A stretch of DNA of 8,707 nucleotides from an uncultured Haloferula sp. (GTDB lineage Bacteria; Verrucomicrobiota; Verrucomicrobiae; Verrucomicrobiales; Akkermansiaceae), in contig CAMPGU010000175.1 of the NCBI GenBank assembly GCA_946885645.1, forward strand, positions 1-8,707, written 5' to 3'. The stretch's first letter is position 1. Each line of letters opens with the position of its first letter. Shown in pieces: positions 5,670 through 8,707 of this stretch. Below the pieces are notes generated by a model. It did not search any database, had not been told where the DNA came from, and saw only the letters and a list, made by a program, of their open reading frames with translations. The position numbers and the translations under genes were made by a program.

Positions 5670-5717
5670 ATCATGTTTGAAATCGCCGACCGGCGGCGTT
5701 TCAGGACCAAACATGAT
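5670..5717 (+). promoter_or_regulatory. Long stem-loop in the 5' leader of the DUF1592-type gene
   Basis: ATCATGTTTG (5670-5679) and CAAACATGAT (5708-5717) are perfect 10-bp inverted arms. Inside, AAA/TTT and CGCCG (5684-5688)/CGGCG (5694-5698) continue the stem around a 5-base loop ACCGG, leaving a one-base bulge at 5683 and a six-base bulge CAGGAC (5702-5707). The bulge contains AGGA. It begins 94 bases upstream of the chosen start at 5764. It may be an RNA control element or, as DNA, a dimeric operator; there is no T-tract after it, so it is not a terminator. Confidence 0.4.
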
Positions 5718-5763
5718 CGCACGACGAGCCGATCAAGCTACTTTGTCCCCATTTCAGTGTTTC

Positions 5764-8283
5764 ATGCCTGTGTCCTTCCGCTTTTTCCTGATGCGGCCGG
5801 TCCTCGCCCTGTGCATTTGCACGGTGGCGCGGGCGGACGATTTCGCCATCACATATGACGAAAAAATACTACCGATCCTGGAGGATCATTGTTTCTCCTG
5901 CCACGGCGAAGGCGAGGACAAGGGCAAGGTCAGCTTCGATACCTTCGGCTCCACGGAGGAGCTGATGAAGCAGACCGGGCTCTGGGACCATGCACTGCGG
6001 AACATCCGGGCCGGGCTGATGCCGCCCGCGAAGAAGAAACGGCCCCCGGCCGAAGATCTGGCGATCCTGGAGGAGTGGATCAAGCGCGGCCCCCTGAAGC
6101 TCGACCCCGCGGATCCGGATCCCGGCCGGGTGACGCTCCGCCGCCTGAACCGCGTGGAATACCGAAACACGATCCGCGACCTCACCGGCCATGACTTCCG
6201 CAGCGACGAGGAATTCCCCGCCGACGACACCGGCTACGGCTTCGATAATATCGGCGACGTCCTGAGCACTTCCCCGCTCCTGCTGGAGAAGTACATGCAG
6301 GCCGCGGAGATCATCGTGGAAAAGGGCCTGCCTCTGGAGAACCGGGTAACCCCGCAGCGGAATGTCCCCGCCGGACTCTTCCGCGGCAAGGGCGAGGGGC
6401 GGCCCGGCGACGGGGAATACCGGCTTTCCCTCTACGACCCTGCCGACCTCACGGCGGAGCTGAAGATCGAAACCGCAGGCACCTACCGCGTGATCCTGAA
6501 CGCCACCGCCCGCGGATCCTTTTCCTACGATCCCGGCCGGGCGACGGCGACGTGGTCCGTGGATGGCCAAAAGCTGCTGGAGCAGGAGATGAAGTGGAGC
6601 CCCGCCCAGAAGATGGAATCCGCCATCGAGGTGAGATGGGACCCGGGGACGTATCCGCTTCATCTGACCCTGCAGCCCCTGGTGGACAAGTCCCAGCAGC
6701 CGCCGGATCTCGGTGACGGACCGCCGAGCGTGAACCTCCACCTCAACGGCATCACGCTGATAGGTCCCCAGGAGCCGGAGCACAGGGTGCATCCGCCGAA
6801 TTACCACCGCTTCTTCACCCGCGACAGCGTGCCTTCCGATCCCGCGGAACGGGACCGCTACGCCGTCGAAATCCTGGACCGCTTCGCCACCCGCGCCTTC
6901 CGGCGTCCGGTGGACGATGCCACCGTGCAGAAGCTCGCGGGTTTCGCGAAGCAAACGATGGAGGCTCCGGGCGGCACCTTTGAAAAGGGCATCGCGCGTG
7001 CCATCTCCGCCATCCTCGCCTCCCCGCGATTCCTCTTCCGCATCGAGCACACCATCCCGACGGACGATCCGGCCGCCCATCCCCTGCTGGACGAATATTC
7101 CCTGGCCTCGCGGCTCTCCTATTTCCTCTGGTCCACCACGCCGGACGAGGAACTTGTCCGCTTGGCCGGCCAAAACGAGCTCCGGAAGAACCTGCACGCG
7201 CAGGTGAAGCGCATGCTGCAGGACGGCCGCTCGGATGAATTCGTAAAGAACTTCGCCGGGCAGTGGCTGCAAACACGCGATGTCGAGAGCGTGAGCATCG
7301 ATGCCCGGGTGGTGCTGGCCCGCGACTCCGGCACCGAGAGGGAGAACAACGAGCGTTTCCAGAGATTCCGCGAGTTGAACCGCCAGATCGACGAGGCGGA
7401 GAAGGCCGGCGACAGCGCGAAGGTGGCGGCACTGCGGGAAGAACTCGGCGAGATCCGGAAGAAGTTCCGCGGCCAGCGGCGCGTCGAGTTCGGCGGTTCC
7501 CTGCGGACAGCCATGCGGCGGGAGGCGGAGATGTTTTTCCGCCACCTCCTGCGGGAAGATCGCAGCGTGCTGGAGTTGATCGAAACCGACTCCACCTTCC
7601 TCAACGGCGAACTCGCGGCGCACTACGGCATTCCCGGCGTGGAGGGCGGAGACATGCGGATGGTGAAGCTGCCACCGGATAGCCCGCGCGGCGGAATTAT
7701 CACGATGGGCTCCGTCCTTGCCGTGACCTCGAACCCCACCCGCACCTCGCCGGTGAAGCGCGGGCTCTTCATCCTGGACAACGTGCTCGGCACGCCGCCG
7801 CCGCCCGCTCCGCCGGATATTCCTTCCCTGGAAGCTTCGGAGAAGGGCGCGGACGGGCGCGAGCTCACCCTGCGCGAGGCGCTGGCCATGCACCGGGAGA
7901 AGCCCCTCTGCTCCTCCTGCCATGACCGGATGGATCCGCTCGGCCTGGCCTTGGAGAATTTCAACGCCATGGGCCTGTGGCGGGACAAAGAACGCGGCCA
8001 GGCGCTGGCCTCCCCCGCGGGAAAACTCATCACCGGCGAAACCTTCAGCGACGTCCGCGAGCTGAAGCACCTGCTGGTCACCGCGCGCCGGAAGGACTAC
8101 TATCGCTGCCTGACGGAGAAGCTCCTGACCTATGCCATCGGCCGCGGGCCGGAGCCCTGCGACATCACGACCGTGGACTCCATCGTCGAAAAGCTGGAGC
8201 AAACCGGCGGCAAGTTTTCCACCGTGATCACCGGCATCATCGAATCCGCCCCCTTTCAAAAACGCCAACGACCTTCGACATGA
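5764..8283 (+). CDS. Secreted diheme DUF1592-domain protein (PSCyt1-DUF1587-DUF1595-DUF1592-DUF1588-DUF1585)
   Basis: An 839-residue exported c-type cytochrome protein. Residues 1-24 are a Sec signal (VARA before Asp25). A planctomycete-type cytochrome domain follows, with heme motif CFSCH (43-47) and likely distal ligand Met86 in GLMPP. Then DUF1587 (about 121-185, TLRRLNRVEYRNTIRDLTG), a beta-rich region at about 216-335 that may be a carbohydrate-binding-type sandwich, DUF1595 (about 365-430, RAFRRPVDD to ASPRFLFR), DUF1592 (about 443-620, ASRLSYFLWSTTPDEEL), DUF1588 (about 640-740, with second CxxCH, CSSCH, at 716-720 and MDPLGLALENF) and DUF1585 (about 755-832, with Cys782 and Cys799). 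A charged helical stretch at 523-572 interrupts DUF1592. The frame is open back to 5527, but that part covers a terminator and hairpins; 5764 gives the best signal peptide, 5791 is the alternative. No Shine-Dalgarno sequence precedes 5764. It is coupled to the DUF1552 gene. Periplasmic redox role inferred; substrate unknown. Confidence 0.9.
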   Translation: MPVSFRFFLMRPVLALCICTVARADDFAITYDEKILPILEDHCFSCHGEGEDKGKVSFDTFGSTEELMKQTGLWDHALRNIRAGLMPPAKKKRPPAEDLAILEEWIKRGPLKLDPADPDPGRVTLRRLNRVEYRNTIRDLTGHDFRSDEEFPADDTGYGFDNIGDVLSTSPLLLEKYMQAAEIIVEKGLPLENRVTPQRNVPAGLFRGKGEGRPGDGEYRLSLYDPADLTAELKIETAGTYRVILNATARGSFSYDPGRATATWSVDGQKLLEQEMKWSPAQKMESAIEVRWDPGTYPLHLTLQPLVDKSQQPPDLGDGPPSVNLHLNGITLIGPQEPEHRVHPPNYHRFFTRDSVPSDPAERDRYAVEILDRFATRAFRRPVDDATVQKLAGFAKQTMEAPGGTFEKGIARAISAILASPRFLFRIEHTIPTDDPAAHPLLDEYSLASRLSYFLWSTTPDEELVRLAGQNELRKNLHAQVKRMLQDGRSDEFVKNFAGQWLQTRDVESVSIDARVVLARDSGTERENNERFQRFRELNRQIDEAEKAGDSAKVAALREELGEIRKKFRGQRRVEFGGSLRTAMRREAEMFFRHLLREDRSVLELIETDSTFLNGELAAHYGIPGVEGGDMRMVKLPPDSPRGGIITMGSVLAVTSNPTRTSPVKRGLFILDNVLGTPPPPAPPDIPSLEASEKGADGRELTLREALAMHREKPLCSSCHDRMDPLGLALENFNAMGLWRDKERGQALASPAGKLITGETFSDVRELKHLLVTARRKDYYRCLTEKLLTYAIGRGPEPCDITTVDSIVEKLEQTGGKFSTVITGIIESAPFQKRQRPST

Positions 8284-8707
8284 ACGCCTCCGTCAATCGC
8301 CGCCGCTTCATCCGCGGCATGGGAGCCTGCCTCGCCCTGCCGTCCTTCGAGGCCTTCCTGCCCCGTGCCATCGCCGCGACCGCCGCGTCCCGCAGCATCG
8401 CCACCACGGCCACCGGTGCCCCGCTGCGGATGGCTTTCCTCTATTTCCCGAACGGGGCGATCCAGAGCCACTGGCGCGCGTCCGGCAGCGGTGTGGATTT
8501 CAGGCTCGAGAACACCCTCGCCCCGCTGGAGGCCCTGAAGCACCGCGTGCAGGTGCTCTCCGGGCTGGAGCACCTGAATGCCGATCCCGGCAACGATGGA
8601 GCCGGCGACCATGCGCGCGCGAACGGAACCTTCCTCACCGGCGTGCGGGTGAAGAAGACGGCGGGCAGCGACATCCACGCGGGAATTTCCGTGGACCAGA
8701 TCGCGGC
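8280..8707 (+). CDS. DUF1552 domain-containing Tat-exported protein, 3' end outside window
   Basis: The first 142 residues of a DUF1552 protein (PF07586); the family is usually around 400-480 residues, so roughly two thirds is missing. The N-terminus has a twin-arginine motif, NRRRFIRG (6-13), followed by a hydrophobic stretch GMGACLALPSFEAFL (13-27), so export of a folded protein by the Tat system is expected. Family marks are PLRMAFLYFPNGAIQSHW (48-65), LAPLEALKHRVQVLSGL (80-96) and GDHARANGTFLTGVR (109-123). The start ATG overlaps the stop of the preceding gene in ATGA; there is no clear ribosome binding site, so translation probably depends on coupling. Adjacent DUF1592-type and DUF1552 genes are common in the PVC group, analogous to the PSD1 (DUF1549/DUF1553) and DUF1501 pair, which suggests a physical or functional partnership. 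Biochemical function is not established. Confidence 0.9.
   Translation, partial: MNASVNRRRFIRGMGACLALPSFEAFLPRAIAATAASRSIATTATGAPLRMAFLYFPNGAIQSHWRASGSGVDFRLENTLAPLEALKHRVQVLSGLEHLNADPGNDGAGDHARANGTFLTGVRVKKTAGSDIHAGISVDQIA

Noticed and set aside
5540..5696. GACCGGCGG occurs at 5564-5572 and again at 5688-5696, suggesting an attenuator with alternative pairing
   Set aside because: The second copy is transcribed after the terminator, so it cannot prevent its formation; nine bases of GC-rich repeat may be chance.
5869..8268. 799-codon open frame on the minus strand opposite the DUF1592-type gene
   Set aside because: Codon-phase mirror of a GC-rich gene: no recognisable domain, Gly/Arg/His-rich composition, and the plus strand has intact domains and heme motifs.

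Overview
The window looks like chromosomal DNA from a high-GC member of the Verrucomicrobiota, perhaps a Luteolibacter/Haloferula-like genus. Three things point there: a protein of the small Minf_1886 family (TIGR04138), which as far as I know is confined to Verrucomicrobia and Planctomycetes; a cytochrome protein with DUF1587/1595/1592/1588/1585 domains followed directly by a Tat-exported DUF1552 protein, a pair abundant in the PVC group; and genes often lacking a clear Shine-Dalgarno sequence. The genus is inference; the phylum-level placement is fairly firm.

Layout. Positions 1-331 hold no convincing gene: a 9-bp tandem repeat at the left edge (1-54), then what looks like an interspersed non-coding repeat carrying two nearly identical hairpins (127-142, 153-170). 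A perfect 16-bp palindrome (338-353) ends two bases before the start of the Minf_1886-family gene (356-772, +). A convergent tesA-like SGNH esterase (780-1439, -) follows after 7 bases. The tesA start codon overlaps, head to head, the start of an ABC ATPase gene (ybbA-like, 1433-2170, +), which overlaps an 851-residue FtsX-type permease gene (ybbP-like, 2157-4712, +). A small secreted protein of unknown function lies at 4835-5350 (+). The 413-base gap 5351-5763 is rich in inverted repeats, includes a strong intrinsic terminator (5540-5580), and may encode a structured RNA. The window ends with a secreted diheme DUF1592-type protein (5764-8283, +), coupled by ATGA to a Tat-exported DUF1552 protein cut by the right edge (8280-8707, +).

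How the genes work together. tesA/ybbA/ybbP reproduces the divergent tesA-ybbAP arrangement of E. coli: ATPase and permease would form one LolCDE/MacB-type complex in the inner membrane that moves or extracts a hydrophobic substrate, and the exported TesA-like hydrolase is the likely periplasmic partner. Here the two divergent units share no intergenic DNA at all, so each promoter must lie inside the opposite gene. The DUF1592 and DUF1552 products form a second module, a c-type cytochrome protein exported by Sec and a folded Tat substrate, with no firmly established biochemical role. No tRNA, rRNA, CRISPR array, transposase or integrase was seen.
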